Source: Herpetosiphon giganteus (lineage in GTDB: Bacteria > Chloroflexota > Chloroflexia > Chloroflexales > Herpetosiphonaceae). From it: 64,000 bases of DNA. Positions 35,221 through 43,905 of the stretch are shown in pieces. The notes beneath the pieces are model-generated. The model saw only the letters and a program-made list of their open reading frames with translations. It made no database searches and was not told where the DNA came from. Position 1 is the stretch's first letter; every line of letters starts with the position of its first letter. A program made the position numbers and the translations under genes. The stretch spans positions 229,796 through 293,795 of the forward strand of contig NZ_JAFBCZ010000004.1 of the NCBI RefSeq assembly GCF_016907925.1, written 5' to 3'.

Positions 35221-35364
35221 AATCTAGGTTCTGTATAATAATTCAATATGATACAACATCGCAAAAAATCGTTGATATACATATGGCATTATTAGTGACA
35301 ATTTTCCTGTCTACTATGCTAATTTCTGAGATATGCTCTAGTATAATAAAACAGAACCTAGATT
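35221..35364. repeat. Inverted repeat at the left edge of the AT-rich island
   Basis: AATCTAGGTTCTGT (35221-35234) is repeated in perfect inversion at 35351-35364. Between them is AT-rich DNA with a possible 34-codon frame starting at 35283 (MALLVTIFLSTMLISEI...) that would make a small hydrophobic peptide but has no ribosome-binding site. It could be a structured RNA or the ends of a small element. Confidence 0.5.
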
Positions 35365-35440
35365 TGCAAATAAATGTAAATCAATAATCCAACAAGCTTG
35401 GATAATTAATATCTTTGATACTATATAATGTATTAATAAT

Positions 35441-36511
35441 TTATAGTATTAATTGCAAACACATTTTTACATAATTTTTATAGTTTATATATTCGATATA
35501 TTCTACTGATTGATTATTAATTGATTCACTACTTGGGTGTGATATATTATTTGTGTTTCTACGATCAAAAAGATTTTTAATGTTGATAATTATATCAAAA
35601 TCAATATTCATCGACTTAAGAAAATCACCAACATTTTTAGCATTATAGTCCTTATCTTTTTTGAAATTAGGGTCAATATTTTTACAAATCGCATGAATTT
35701 CATTTAATAAATGATTTAATGCTACATTATAACTTTTCTTTTTTTCGTTAATTGTACGTAATATTGCTTGTTCAATAATATCTCTTTTTGATATCTTCTT
35801 TATTTGATTTTCTTCTAAATCGTAATAGCCTAAATAGCATTTTTCTGGATTTTGATACCAATAGATAATATTTTTCATATATTCATTAAAATTTAGTTTA
35901 TCAATTAAATCATTATCCTTGAATTCATATTGACACAGTAAATTAATTATCATTTCAATATCCATTGTAGTCATATTTAATTTATCAATTAAACTTTGAC
36001 GAAATCTTTTTATAGTCTCAGGGTCTTTTTCCATAACAATAATAATTTCCATAGAACTCATTTTCACTAATTCAAAATCAAAATCCAAAAAGATATCATT
36101 AATTATTATTTTATTTTCAGGTTTCTGCATAAAGTTTTCAAGATTTCTATCAAAAACTTCTTTCATAGTTTCTTCAAAAGTATCATAATCGTTCCTAAAT
36201 GCAATATCATAAATAGAATATTTCAATTTGAATAACATTTCCTGTATTTCATTAAACTTATCTTGTGGTTGTGTTTTATTTTCATCATCATTATCATAAT
36301 ATTGAGATGATATTCTTTTTAGATTTTTTAACAGTGAAATTTTATCTTCTTCTTTATTCATCATGAAAAGCTTAGATTTATTATTAAATCTAAGCCCTAT
36401 TTCTCCATATATTTTATCGATAATTCTTTCAGTCAAGTTATTAATCAAGTTTTCTTCTTGTTTGGTATCAATATTCTGTTTTTTTGTAATACATATATAT
36501 ATCATCAACAT
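35441..36511 (-). CDS. AbiA-like reverse transcriptase, C-terminal part with HEPN motif (out of frame)
   Basis: This frame continues the reverse transcriptase after its YVDD motif: 'QNIDTKQEENLINNLTERIIDKIYGEIGLRF' is the expected thumb-side helix region. The rest is alpha-helical, and the C-terminus has LFDRRNTNNISHPSSE, an R-N-x5-H motif typical of HEPN ribonucleases. RT plus C-terminal HEPN is the AbiA layout. Joined to the upstream part by removing one A from the A7 run (36479-36485), the protein would be about 625 residues, close to lactococcal AbiA. The ATG at 36511 has no evident ribosome-binding site. Base composition is far more AT-rich than the neighbours, indicating transfer. Confidence 0.7.
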   Translation of the reverse strand: MLMIYICITKKQNIDTKQEENLINNLTERIIDKIYGEIGLRFNNKSKLFMMNKEEDKISLLKNLKRISSQYYDNDDENKTQPQDKFNEIQEMLFKLKYSIYDIAFRNDYDTFEETMKEVFDRNLENFMQKPENKIIINDIFLDFDFELVKMSSMEIIIVMEKDPETIKRFRQSLIDKLNMTTMDIEMIINLLCQYEFKDNDLIDKLNFNEYMKNIIYWYQNPEKCYLGYYDLEENQIKKISKRDIIEQAILRTINEKKKSYNVALNHLLNEIHAICKNIDPNFKKDKDYNAKNVGDFLKSMNIDFDIIINIKNLFDRRNTNNISHPSSESINNQSVEYIEYINYKNYVKMCLQLIL

Positions 36512-37319
36512 ATCTAATTATTTTAAAACTTTCAATTAGGTCTTTTGTTTTCTCAATTTCTTCTGCAATATATATGTCTGCAAACTTCAAATATAGATTC
36601 CCAATACAACTAGATATAACATCATTATCACATTGAGGTATACCACTATTTAATATAAAATTAAAAAATAGCTCCATTTCTTTAATAGTTAATGAATTGA
36701 AGTTATATTTTAATTTTATATTAGATTTCAGATATCTATCTAATTTATCTAAAAATATGTATATATCTATCTCATCAAAAAAATCTTTTATGTCTAATCT
36801 TATAACGATAGTATTATCATCTGAATTATTAACCTCATTTCTCATCATTTTTCTAAACTTCTTGTAATGTTTTCTATAAGTGATTGTCTCATTTTTTATG
36901 ACTAACTTAGCATCTTGATATCTTATATCTCCTCCATAAAAAGAATATATATTAGGATTCATATCCTTTAAATCTTTTAAAAAATCTTGGGTTATCTCAG
37001 CAATATATAATCCTATAGTATAATAAATAATCCTCATTGAATAAGAAAGAAATCTATATCTCCTAATTTCCAATCCCTTTTTTGGTTTTAAGTAATCTAG
37101 TGCAAAAAATTCATTTTCTAAAATATAAAACATATTGTTTAATATACGACTATCAAAATATTCTTTTTTATCAACCATAGTATGAAGATGATTACATCGC
37201 TCATAGAAAAACATACTTAAAGAATTAAAATGTCTATCATGCTTTCGAGAATTCATTTGAGACTTAAGTAAGTTTACTGCCTCTAGCCATCTATCAAAGT
37301 TAATAAATGTCCCTATCAT
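36468..37319 (-). CDS. AbiA-like reverse transcriptase, N-terminal part (frame ends in A7 run)
   Basis: A 283-residue frame carrying the RT palm. Motif A is VIRLDIKDFFDEI, motif B-like is SGIPQCDNDVISSCIGNLYL, and the catalytic YVDD is in FKIIRYVDDIYMYYKK. Three residues after KK the frame ends at TGA, because an A7 run puts the continuation in another frame. AGGAG four bases before the ATG is a good ribosome-binding site. Defence-type RTs of the Abi/DRT group block phage by untemplated or templated DNA synthesis. The assignment to AbiA rests on length and the C-terminal HEPN motif. It may be inactive if the frameshift is real and not recoded. Confidence 0.8.
   Translation of the reverse strand: MIGTFINFDRWLEAVNLLKSQMNSRKHDRHFNSLSMFFYERCNHLHTMVDKKEYFDSRILNNMFYILENEFFALDYLKPKKGLEIRRYRFLSYSMRIIYYTIGLYIAEITQDFLKDLKDMNPNIYSFYGGDIRYQDAKLVIKNETITYRKHYKKFRKMMRNEVNNSDDNTIVIRLDIKDFFDEIDIYIFLDKLDRYLKSNIKLKYNFNSLTIKEMELFFNFILNSGIPQCDNDVISSCIGNLYLKFADIYIAEEIEKTKDLIESFKIIRYVDDIYMYYKKTEY
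36479..36485 (-). other. A7 homopolymer at the RT frame break
   Basis: The coding strand reads TAC AAA AAA ACA GAA TAT TGA in the upstream frame. With six A residues it would read TAC AAA AAA CAG AAT ATT GAT and continue for 345 residues. A single-base change, a sequencing error, a +1 shift or transcription slippage would each explain it. Confidence 0.75.
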
Positions 37320-37383
37320 ATAACTCCTATTAGTTTATCTATAGACTACTAAAATTCAATAAATGGTAACATAGAGCAGTATA

Positions 37384-37422
37384 ATTTTGACCTAAAATAT
37401 ACGTATGATTTTAGGTCAAAAT
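37384..37422. promoter_or_regulatory. 15-bp perfect palindrome between pnkp and the RT gene
   Basis: ATTTTGACCTAAAAT (37384-37398) and its exact inverse (37408-37422) flank a nine-base centre. It lies 14 bases after the pnkp stop and directly upstream of a -10-like TATACT (minus strand, 37383-37378) for the RT gene. It could be a terminator for pnkp, an operator for the RT gene, or the edge of the island. Confidence 0.5.
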
Positions 37423-37435
37423 ATAAACTAAATCC

Positions 37436-40000
37436 CTACAAACGCGGGTCGACTGGCTCACTTTCGAGGGCGAGCACACCAAAAACACATTCGTGCACCC
37501 GCCGCAATGGCTCGCGATTGACAAACCGATCAAGGGCTTCGAGGCCCAAGGCCAATTCGCGCAAGGCCAGCGAACGCTTAGCGCTCAGGCCACGCTTACG
37601 CAGACGGGCGAGGTTTTCGGGCAAATCGTATTCTGGGCCATAGATAATGCGCAAATATTCAGGGCCGCGACATTTGATTGCCGGCTGCACAAGGCCGCGC
37701 GCATTCTGGACAACCCATTGCTTGGGCTTGACAACCATGCCTTCGCCGCCAGCCGCGGTCAGGCTTTGCCACCATTCGATTGCTTGCTCAACGTTGGCTT
37801 GATCGTGCAAATCGACCACGCGATACTCGGTGGCAAGCAACAAACGTGGCTCAGCTTCGGCCAACGCCGCCAAGGTTTGCATATGCCATTCGTGATCGCG
37901 GTCGTAGAATGGGCGTTGCTCGCAGGCCAACAGATGAAACGGCGCGAGACACAAATCATCAAGGCTTTGCACGGGCCAGCAGTATTGTTGATAGGCATCA
38001 ACATAGCCTTGAACCGCCTGTTGACGCAATTGGGTATGTGCCAGCAAGGCTTGCAATTCGACCGATTCGGGCAAACGAGTGACGGTTTGCTGCAAAGCTG
38101 TTTGGGCCGCGCTCATGCTGGCGGTCGCGGCAACGCCAACCGGCGCATATTGATTGCGAATCAAATCTTGGGCCTTGGCTGACCATGGCAATAGTTCGCA
38201 ATCCAAGGCAAACCAGCCCGAATCGAAGGTTTCCCACCAATTCAGCTTGCTAATTGCCTGCTGCACCCGTTGCAAAAAGGCGGTTTCTAGCTCAGGATCG
38301 CTAAAGAAGCGCCGCCCAGTTCTGGTATAGCAAACCCCGATCTGCTCGCCAACCACACCAAATCGGGCTTGGGCCACAGCGCTATCGCGGCAAATCACCA
38401 CGATGGCGCGCGAACCCATATGCTTGGCTTCGCAGACAACCTCATTAACTCCCGCTCGCCGATAGTAATCGAGCGCTTCGGCGGGATGCTCCAAGAACCC
38501 ATCAAGTTGACTAGTTTCCGAGGGCGACATGGTTGGTGGCAAATACATCAGCCATTGCGGCTCGATGGCAAAGCGGCTGATCACTTCCAAGGCGGCAGCG
38601 GTTTGTTCTTCGCGCAGGCTGATTTGGCTCATTAGACTGGTGCTAATTTTGAGTTTGCCTTGAAAATCGCTCAAATTGAGCACGTGGTCGTTTTCCTGTT
38701 GCGCCGCAAGTTGGCTTGCATTGTATTCCAAGGGTCGTCTTGGAACCGCATATTGGGCAAATGCTGGCACTTGCACAAACTCACGTTCTGGGTAGCGCAA
38801 GGCGGTCAAGGCTCCACCAAAGGCACAACCAGTATCAATATCAACTGTATTATTGAGCCATTCAGGCTGCGGAATCGGCGTATGGCCATAGACCACCAAG
38901 CCCTCGCCGCGATATTCCTTGGCCCACGGGTAGCGCACGGGCAAGCCAAATTCATCGGTTTCGCCGGTCGTTTCGCCATACAAGGCAAATTCGCGCACCT
39001 GCTTTGACATGCGGCCTTGCAATTCTTGCTTCATGCCAGCGTGAGCCACAACCAATTTACCATCATCAAAAATCATGTGGCTGACCATACCTTCAATAAA
39101 CTGGCGCACTACTTGGTGAAAAGGTTCGTCGGTTTCTGCCAAGGCTTGCATGGTTTCAGCTAAGCCATGGGTTTGCTTGACTTTACGCCCAGCCAAAGCG
39201 CGGGCCAATTTATCGTCGTGATTGCCGGGCACGCACAAGGCCGCACCCGTTTCGACCATGCTCATCACCAAGCGCAGCACAGCGACTGAATCCGGCCCAC
39301 GATCAACTAAATCGCCAACAAACACAGCGCGACGGTCAGCAGGTGGCGTGACCGTAAAGCCATAGTTGTGGCCTGGCGTGAGATTAATGCTATAGCCCAA
39401 TTCCAACAACAAACGCTCTAGTTCGGGGTAACAACCATGGACATCGCCAATAATATCGAACGGGCCATGCTCGGTTTTGCGGTTGCTCCACGCTCGTTGG
39501 CGCACAATTTCAATTGCATCAACCTGCTCTGGCGTGACATTATGTACCACCCGAAACCCTTCATCGCGCAGGTTGCGCAACGAACGCCGCAGATTATCGA
39601 CTTGGCGCTTGACCACAAAATCGCCAAAGTTGCGATTGGCCCGGCCTACGTTGCGCTCCAAACAAACCTTTTCAGGCGTTTGCAGCACAATCGCCACCGG
39701 CCAAACGTGATAATGGCGCGCCAAGGCCAGCAACGGTTGGCGGGCTGCCGCTTGTACATTCGTCGCGTCGATCACGGTCAAACGGCCCAAGGCTAGCCGT
39801 TTGGCAGCAATCGTATACACCAAATCAAAGGCCTCTGATGAAACTGCTTGATCAGTTTCGTCATCGCAAAGCATGGCCCGACAGGTATCGGAAGAAATAA
39901 TTTCGGTTGGCTTGAAATGGCGCTGGGCGAAGGTCGATTTACCCGCCCCAGAAGCACCAATCAAAACTACCAAACAAAATTCGGGTATTCCTAGTTCCAT
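37436..40000 (-). CDS. pnkp: Polynucleotide kinase-phosphatase-ligase of the RNA-repair system
   Basis: An 854-residue bacterial Pnkp, which heals and seals broken RNA with Hen1. Three catalytic domains are visible. The 5'-kinase has the P-loop GASGAGKS at residues 15-22. The metallophosphatase starts near 183, with DIIGDVHGCYPELE, FVGDLVDRGPDS, VPGNHDDKL and VVYGHTPIPQPEW. The C-terminal adenylyltransferase has motif I as AKHMGSRA near residue 530 and 'GEGMVVKPK' later. The ATG at 40000 follows TAAGGAGAGATATTG. It is the last gene of the hen1-rlaP-pnkp operon, 12 bases after rlaP. Confidence 0.93.
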   Translation of the reverse strand: MELGIPEFCLVVLIGASGAGKSTFAQRHFKPTEIISSDTCRAMLCDDETDQAVSSEAFDLVYTIAAKRLALGRLTVIDATNVQAAARQPLLALARHYHVWPVAIVLQTPEKVCLERNVGRANRNFGDFVVKRQVDNLRRSLRNLRDEGFRVVHNVTPEQVDAIEIVRQRAWSNRKTEHGPFDIIGDVHGCYPELERLLLELGYSINLTPGHNYGFTVTPPADRRAVFVGDLVDRGPDSVAVLRLVMSMVETGAALCVPGNHDDKLARALAGRKVKQTHGLAETMQALAETDEPFHQVVRQFIEGMVSHMIFDDGKLVVAHAGMKQELQGRMSKQVREFALYGETTGETDEFGLPVRYPWAKEYRGEGLVVYGHTPIPQPEWLNNTVDIDTGCAFGGALTALRYPEREFVQVPAFAQYAVPRRPLEYNASQLAAQQENDHVLNLSDFQGKLKISTSLMSQISLREEQTAAALEVISRFAIEPQWLMYLPPTMSPSETSQLDGFLEHPAEALDYYRRAGVNEVVCEAKHMGSRAIVVICRDSAVAQARFGVVGEQIGVCYTRTGRRFFSDPELETAFLQRVQQAISKLNWWETFDSGWFALDCELLPWSAKAQDLIRNQYAPVGVAATASMSAAQTALQQTVTRLPESVELQALLAHTQLRQQAVQGYVDAYQQYCWPVQSLDDLCLAPFHLLACEQRPFYDRDHEWHMQTLAALAEAEPRLLLATEYRVVDLHDQANVEQAIEWWQSLTAAGGEGMVVKPKQWVVQNARGLVQPAIKCRGPEYLRIIYGPEYDLPENLARLRKRGLSAKRSLALRELALGLEALDRFVNREPLRRVHECVFGVLALESEPVDPRL

Positions 40001-40012
40001 CAATATCTCTCC

Positions 40013-40909
40013 TTAGGCCACTTGAGCGCGACGCACAGCTAAGAGCCAGGCATTTGCCGCCGCAAGATCGGGCAAAATTGACAATTTGGTGGTGGCATAG
40101 GCTTGTTCAAATTCGGCATGCAAGGCAATCCGCCAGCGGTTAATCGCTTCCCATGGCATTTCGCCAGCCCGAATCGCCATCAGTTGCTCGCGATGTTCAG
40201 CATGGCGCAAGCGTAATTCGCCATGGCGCAAGCCATGAATCCCGCTCAGCAACAGCCGAATCAGGTGCATCACATGTTTCCAGCGCAGGCTGCCGTTGGT
40301 GCGTAAATCGCGTTCGAGCAGGCGAAATTGTGCCAGCACATAGCTATTATGGCTTTGATAAATGCGGCTGGTCAGCAAGCTATGGCGCATCGCCCGCAGC
40401 TCAAGCGCCAAGGGCGAGGCATGCTCAACCAAATCGCTATACAAACATTCCAAAGCACTTGGATTGGCCCGCAACAGCAAAGTCAAAAATTTTTGCACTT
40501 CCCAATAATGCTCCTGCGTTTCGCTCAATTCATATTGCTCAGGAATGCCAGCAAGCCCCCAATGCACATTGGCTGGCGGCACAAAAAAGCCACGCCAATC
40601 GGTATCCGATTCGGGTGTATCGAGGCCATAGGCGCGCGAGCCAATCACGCAGCGATACTGAATCCAGTCGCGCTGTTCGGCCAAATTTGGTTGCTCTAAG
40701 CCCGCTAATGGGTCGTTGAATTGCTTGCGCAAGCCAAAATCTTGGCGGGTTAATTGCAAGATTGTGCCATCAACACAGCGCACCGTGTAGCGTTCGCTAT
40801 GCTCGCAGGGCGTTGCAACCACTTGGGCCACGCTATGTTTGCTTTGGTTTTCGATTGCGCGCAACAAAACCACATGGGTTCCGAGCGCCAAATGAAGTTT
40901 AGGTTGCAT
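40013..40909 (-). CDS. rlaP: RlaP-type nucleotidyltransferase of the RNA-repair system
   Basis: A 298-residue protein of the DNA polymerase beta-like superfamily. The nucleotidyltransferase signature is VIGSRAYGLDTPESDTDWRG (G-S-x-A-x-G-x-x-x-x-x-S-D-x-D) near residue 97, the metal-binding core expected of an active enzyme. The helical remainder (WEVQKFLTLLLRANPSALECLYSD) fits the RlaP family known from RNA-repair operons, thought to add or seal nucleotides during repair. The ATG at 40909 overlaps the end of hen1 by 11 bases and follows TTGGGGGTGTTTGAAG. Earlier in-frame starts lie deeper in hen1 and are not preferred. Confidence 0.85.
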   Translation of the reverse strand: MQPKLHLALGTHVVLLRAIENQSKHSVAQVVATPCEHSERYTVRCVDGTILQLTRQDFGLRKQFNDPLAGLEQPNLAEQRDWIQYRCVIGSRAYGLDTPESDTDWRGFFVPPANVHWGLAGIPEQYELSETQEHYWEVQKFLTLLLRANPSALECLYSDLVEHASPLALELRAMRHSLLTSRIYQSHNSYVLAQFRLLERDLRTNGSLRWKHVMHLIRLLLSGIHGLRHGELRLRHAEHREQLMAIRAGEMPWEAINRWRIALHAEFEQAYATTKLSILPDLAAANAWLLAVRRAQVA

Positions 40910-42293
40910 CTTCAAACACCCCCAATTGCGAAGGCGCGCCATGGTTAGCATCTTCTGGGCCTAATGGCTCGATTGTCACGCGATAGTTGTAGGTTGCGGC
41001 CACGCGCTCGGCCCAAGCTGCAAACTCAGCCCGCGTCCATTCAAAACGATGGTCGCGGTGGCGCAACTGATCAGCGGGCAAGCTGGGAAACAATTGGTTG
41101 TACTCACGGTTAGGCGTTGTCACCAGCACCAATTTCGGGTGCGCAAAGCCAAAAATCGTTTGCTCAAAAGCTGGCAAATGGCCAAGCTCAAGGTGCTCCA
41201 GCACTTCGACAATCGCCGCAGCGTCGAAGCCCTTTAATCGTTGATCGCGATAGAGCAATGAGCCGTGTAATAAGCTGAGGCGTTGGCGTTGGTGGCTGGG
41301 CAAGCGCTCAGCTCGTTGCTGCAAAATCGCCAACGAGCGGGTGCTCAATTCCATGCCAACCACCGTGCTAAATTGCACATCGTTGAGCAACTCGCGCAAG
41401 AGTTTGCCCTCGCCACAGCCCAAATCCAAAATTCGTTGTGCGCCTGCGGCCTTCAAGCGTTGCACAATCCCGATGTGGCGCTGGGTGTGCAAGCTTGGTT
41501 GGCGAATTTCGGGCGTTGCTGCTTCTTCAGCTGCTTCGGTTTGCTCAACTATCTCTGGCGCGGTCGCTTGCAGCAATTGCTCAAGCGCAGTGCTGGCCAG
41601 GCTTTTTTGATAGCGCAAATAGCGCAATGTAATTAATTCGCGTTCAGGGTGTTGCGCCAACCAACCATCACCTTTGCGTAACAATTTGCTCACCTCATCT
41701 TGGCCAATCCAATAGTGCTTGCTATTATCCAACACAGGGATGAGCACATATATGTGCGTGAGCAATTGTTTTACGGTCAAATTGGCACTTAATCGAATTG
41801 ATAGATACGCATATTGGCTCACAGTTTGGCTAGGATCAAGCTCGATTGACGTTGCTTCGACGCTATAGCCCAATGGCTCAAATAAACTTTTAACCAAGCC
41901 CAAACCAGCTTTGGCGCGTACCGCCACAACTGGCAGCTCGACGGTTAACGGCATATGTTGCTCGACCAATTCTGGCCGTTTTTTACAAACCCCAGCAATT
42001 GCGCTCGAAAATACTGCACCTAAGGCGACGCTCAGCAACGACGATGCCACATACGGGCGATCGTTCACATACTGGCTGAGCATACCTTGGCCGCCAGGAT
42101 TGCCGCGCACCAAGGCCACCGGATCAACCTCAAGTAGCAAGGCCACGCGACAAAGCTCTGGGCTGGCTTCTGGATAAAAAACGTGGGCTGAGCCAAATGG
42201 CAATTCAAACTGCTGCACCCGATCAGGATGCTTATGTAAAATAAAACCCAAATCGGTGGCGGGCGTGTGGGTTGTGGATAACGTCATCAGCAT
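40899..42293 (-). CDS. hen1: RNA 3'-terminal ribose 2'-O-methyltransferase Hen1
   Basis: A 464-residue bacterial Hen1, which methylates the 2'-OH at the break before Pnkp seals it, so the repaired RNA resists re-cleavage. The N-terminal half (to about 240) is the bacterial Hen1-specific domain that also activates Pnkp ligase. The methyltransferase follows: ILDLGCGEGKLLREL near residue 291 binds SAM, and the metal site is 'EVLEHLELGHLPAFEQTIFGFAHP' (E-x-x-E-H ... H), with TTPNREYN after it. The start has GAGGGAG seven bases upstream. A promoter can be placed at 42330-42357. Confidence 0.93.
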   Translation of the reverse strand: MLMTLSTTHTPATDLGFILHKHPDRVQQFELPFGSAHVFYPEASPELCRVALLLEVDPVALVRGNPGGQGMLSQYVNDRPYVASSLLSVALGAVFSSAIAGVCKKRPELVEQHMPLTVELPVVAVRAKAGLGLVKSLFEPLGYSVEATSIELDPSQTVSQYAYLSIRLSANLTVKQLLTHIYVLIPVLDNSKHYWIGQDEVSKLLRKGDGWLAQHPERELITLRYLRYQKSLASTALEQLLQATAPEIVEQTEAAEEAATPEIRQPSLHTQRHIGIVQRLKAAGAQRILDLGCGEGKLLRELLNDVQFSTVVGMELSTRSLAILQQRAERLPSHQRQRLSLLHGSLLYRDQRLKGFDAAAIVEVLEHLELGHLPAFEQTIFGFAHPKLVLVTTPNREYNQLFPSLPADQLRHRDHRFEWTRAEFAAWAERVAATYNYRVTIEPLGPEDANHGAPSQLGVFEDAT

Positions 42294-42329
42294 ATGCAGC
42301 TCCCTCTAAATTCAGCTCGGCGGTATCGC

Positions 42330-42357
42330 TATTTAACCACAAAAAATGCGCTTGCAA
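42330..42357 (-). promoter_or_regulatory. Candidate promoter of the RNA-repair operon
   Basis: On the minus strand TTGCAA (42357-42352) and TAAATA (42335-42330) are 16 bases apart, about 37 bases before the hen1 start. The match to consensus is partial. Confidence 0.45.
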
Positions 42358-42446
42358 TCCATCGCAAGAGGGAAGCAGCGATTCATCATTCGGCTGATGG
42401 GATTGACAGCCACTGCGCTGGAAACGCTCAACAATTCTAGCAGCTT

Positions 42447-42482
42447 AAAAAGAAAAGAACTGCATCTCTCACAATACAGTTC
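42447..42482 (-). terminator. Terminator of the terpene synthase gene
   Basis: GAACTG/CAGTTC arms (42457-42462 and 42477-42482) with a long loop are followed on the minus strand by TTTTCTTTTT. It separates the terpene synthase transcript from hen1. Confidence 0.7.
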
Positions 42483-42519
42483 CTTCATCCAACACACCAC
42501 TTCAACAACCAATCAAGCG

Positions 42520-43536
42520 CTACGCACAATATTGCGAGCCATGTAAACCTTCGGTCGAGGTTTGATAGCGCGAGGTCATGGTTGACCAATCGTGATTGGC
42601 GCGCATCCATGTTGCCAAGCCATCAACAAAACGATACAGCGTTGGCGAACAAATTTCAGGAGCCAGCTTATCGAGCATCATTCGTTCGCGCGTAAATTGA
42701 TTAATCGTATCGTTATGCAAACGCGCAACGTAATTTAATGCTTCGCCAATTGGTAATTGATGTTGCGCATGAATCAAATAGACCAAATTTTGCCAATCGC
42801 CAGCTAATAATTCTTTGCGCAATGAAATAATATCATTCGAGTAGAACACCACTCGATTGACATACTCGCACAAACGCCGCACCATTGGATGCAACCGCAC
42901 TTGAGGATGCAAAAATTCGTTATTGCCAAATTCAATCAAGGCTAAGCACAAATAGGTGCCACTCGTATACAAACGCTGCATAGCATAGGTTTTTTGGGTT
43001 GGAATATAACCCTGAGCACGATTGTTGGCTTCCCATTGCACCGCAGCAAACGATTTGCGCAACGAATCAAAGAAGAAATGTTGCCATGCTTCTGGCGAAC
43101 CCTGCACGAGGCGGTTGGTAACATCGCCCATGGCGCGAACAATTGGCAAATCGTGGCGTTTAGCTGGCGAGCCTTTGAGCACTTTCATCAAGTGTTGTAA
43201 AAGCGTCGCCATGGCGCTGGCATCGTGATCGCGACCAAAACGATCTAATTGATCATCAAGCAGAAAGAGGCTGGTGCTCCAATCGGCGATGGTTGGCATG
43301 CGCTCGGCCAAGGCATTGGGGTAGGCGCGGGCCATCAACGTGCCATAGCCGCGTTGATTGAATGAGATGCGCGTTTCCAAATCGTCGAGCAAGCCAAAGT
43401 TATCAGCCCAGGCTTGGGTTGAGGCCTGAATCGCCAGTGCATCGGGGTGGATAGCTGCTGGAAATGGACAATAGAGCACAGGAAGATCGCGGGGCATAAG
43501 CGTCGCTAAGTGATGCAATGTAGTACGGGTTGGCAT
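42520..43536 (-). CDS. Class I terpene synthase (cyclase)
   Basis: A 338-residue bacterial terpene synthase that ionises a prenyl diphosphate and cyclises it. The aspartate-rich metal motif is FLLDDQLDR (D94, D95, D98). The second metal motif is FYSNDIISLRKEL (N234, S238, E242 with K241). A C-terminal S-R-Y is present in TSRYQTS, matching the conserved R-Y pair. Its length fits single-domain sesquiterpene-type enzymes; the product cannot be told. AGGAGATTGACTCA precedes the ATG. No prenyl transferase or P450 is adjacent. Confidence 0.92.
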   Translation of the reverse strand: MPTRTTLHHLATLMPRDLPVLYCPFPAAIHPDALAIQASTQAWADNFGLLDDLETRISFNQRGYGTLMARAYPNALAERMPTIADWSTSLFLLDDQLDRFGRDHDASAMATLLQHLMKVLKGSPAKRHDLPIVRAMGDVTNRLVQGSPEAWQHFFFDSLRKSFAAVQWEANNRAQGYIPTQKTYAMQRLYTSGTYLCLALIEFGNNEFLHPQVRLHPMVRRLCEYVNRVVFYSNDIISLRKELLAGDWQNLVYLIHAQHQLPIGEALNYVARLHNDTINQFTRERMMLDKLAPEICSPTLYRFVDGLATWMRANHDWSTMTSRYQTSTEGLHGSQYCA

Positions 43537-43587
43537 TGAGTCAATCTCCTAAATGCTTGACAAACCTAACTCTGCGTTGGTTGCTTC

Positions 43588-43905
43588 TCAAGCAAATAAT
43601 TCATCTCTACTTGTCAGGCAACATGCGCCAATTGGCCCAAGCAACAGGGTTGCCGAGGCATGGCAATTGGAGAATGCTTGCTGATGTGCCACACGCCAAA
43701 GCTTTCGTTGAGTTTGCATAACTTGTGCATCAAGCCGCGACTTGGGGGCTGTTTGACTCAATAAAATCAGTTTCGGAGCTACGATAGTTGTGGGTTGCCA
43801 AACGGAATCAAGCGAATCCCGTTCAGCGGCAGCCGACGCTTCCAGCTTGGGAATTGGCGCTGGAACCGTTCTCGCTGCTGGTTGTAGGTGTGTTGTGGTT
43901 GGCAT
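43588..43905 (-). CDS. Hypothetical small protein upstream of the terpene synthase
   Basis: A 105-codon frame starting MPTTTHLQPAARTVP and rich in A, S, T and Q, with a mildly hydrophobic end. GAGGTATGTT precedes the ATG. It ends 51 bases before the terpene synthase start, on the same strand. No domain is recognised and the composition is only weakly protein-like, so it may be a leader region rather than a gene. Confidence 0.35.
   Translation of the reverse strand: MPTTTHLQPAARTVPAPIPKLEASAAAERDSLDSVWQPTTIVAPKLILLSQTAPKSRLDAQVMQTQRKLWRVAHQQAFSNCHASATLLLGPIGACCLTSRDELFA

Noticed and set aside
36468..37319. Calling the RT a retron or group II intron protein
   Set aside because: There is no intron RNA structure, maturase/endonuclease domain or retron VTG motif visible, and the C-terminal HEPN motif fits AbiA better.
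40910..40951. Earlier start for rlaP at 40951
   Set aside because: It would extend further into hen1, and the ATG at 40909 has a G-rich ribosome-binding site.
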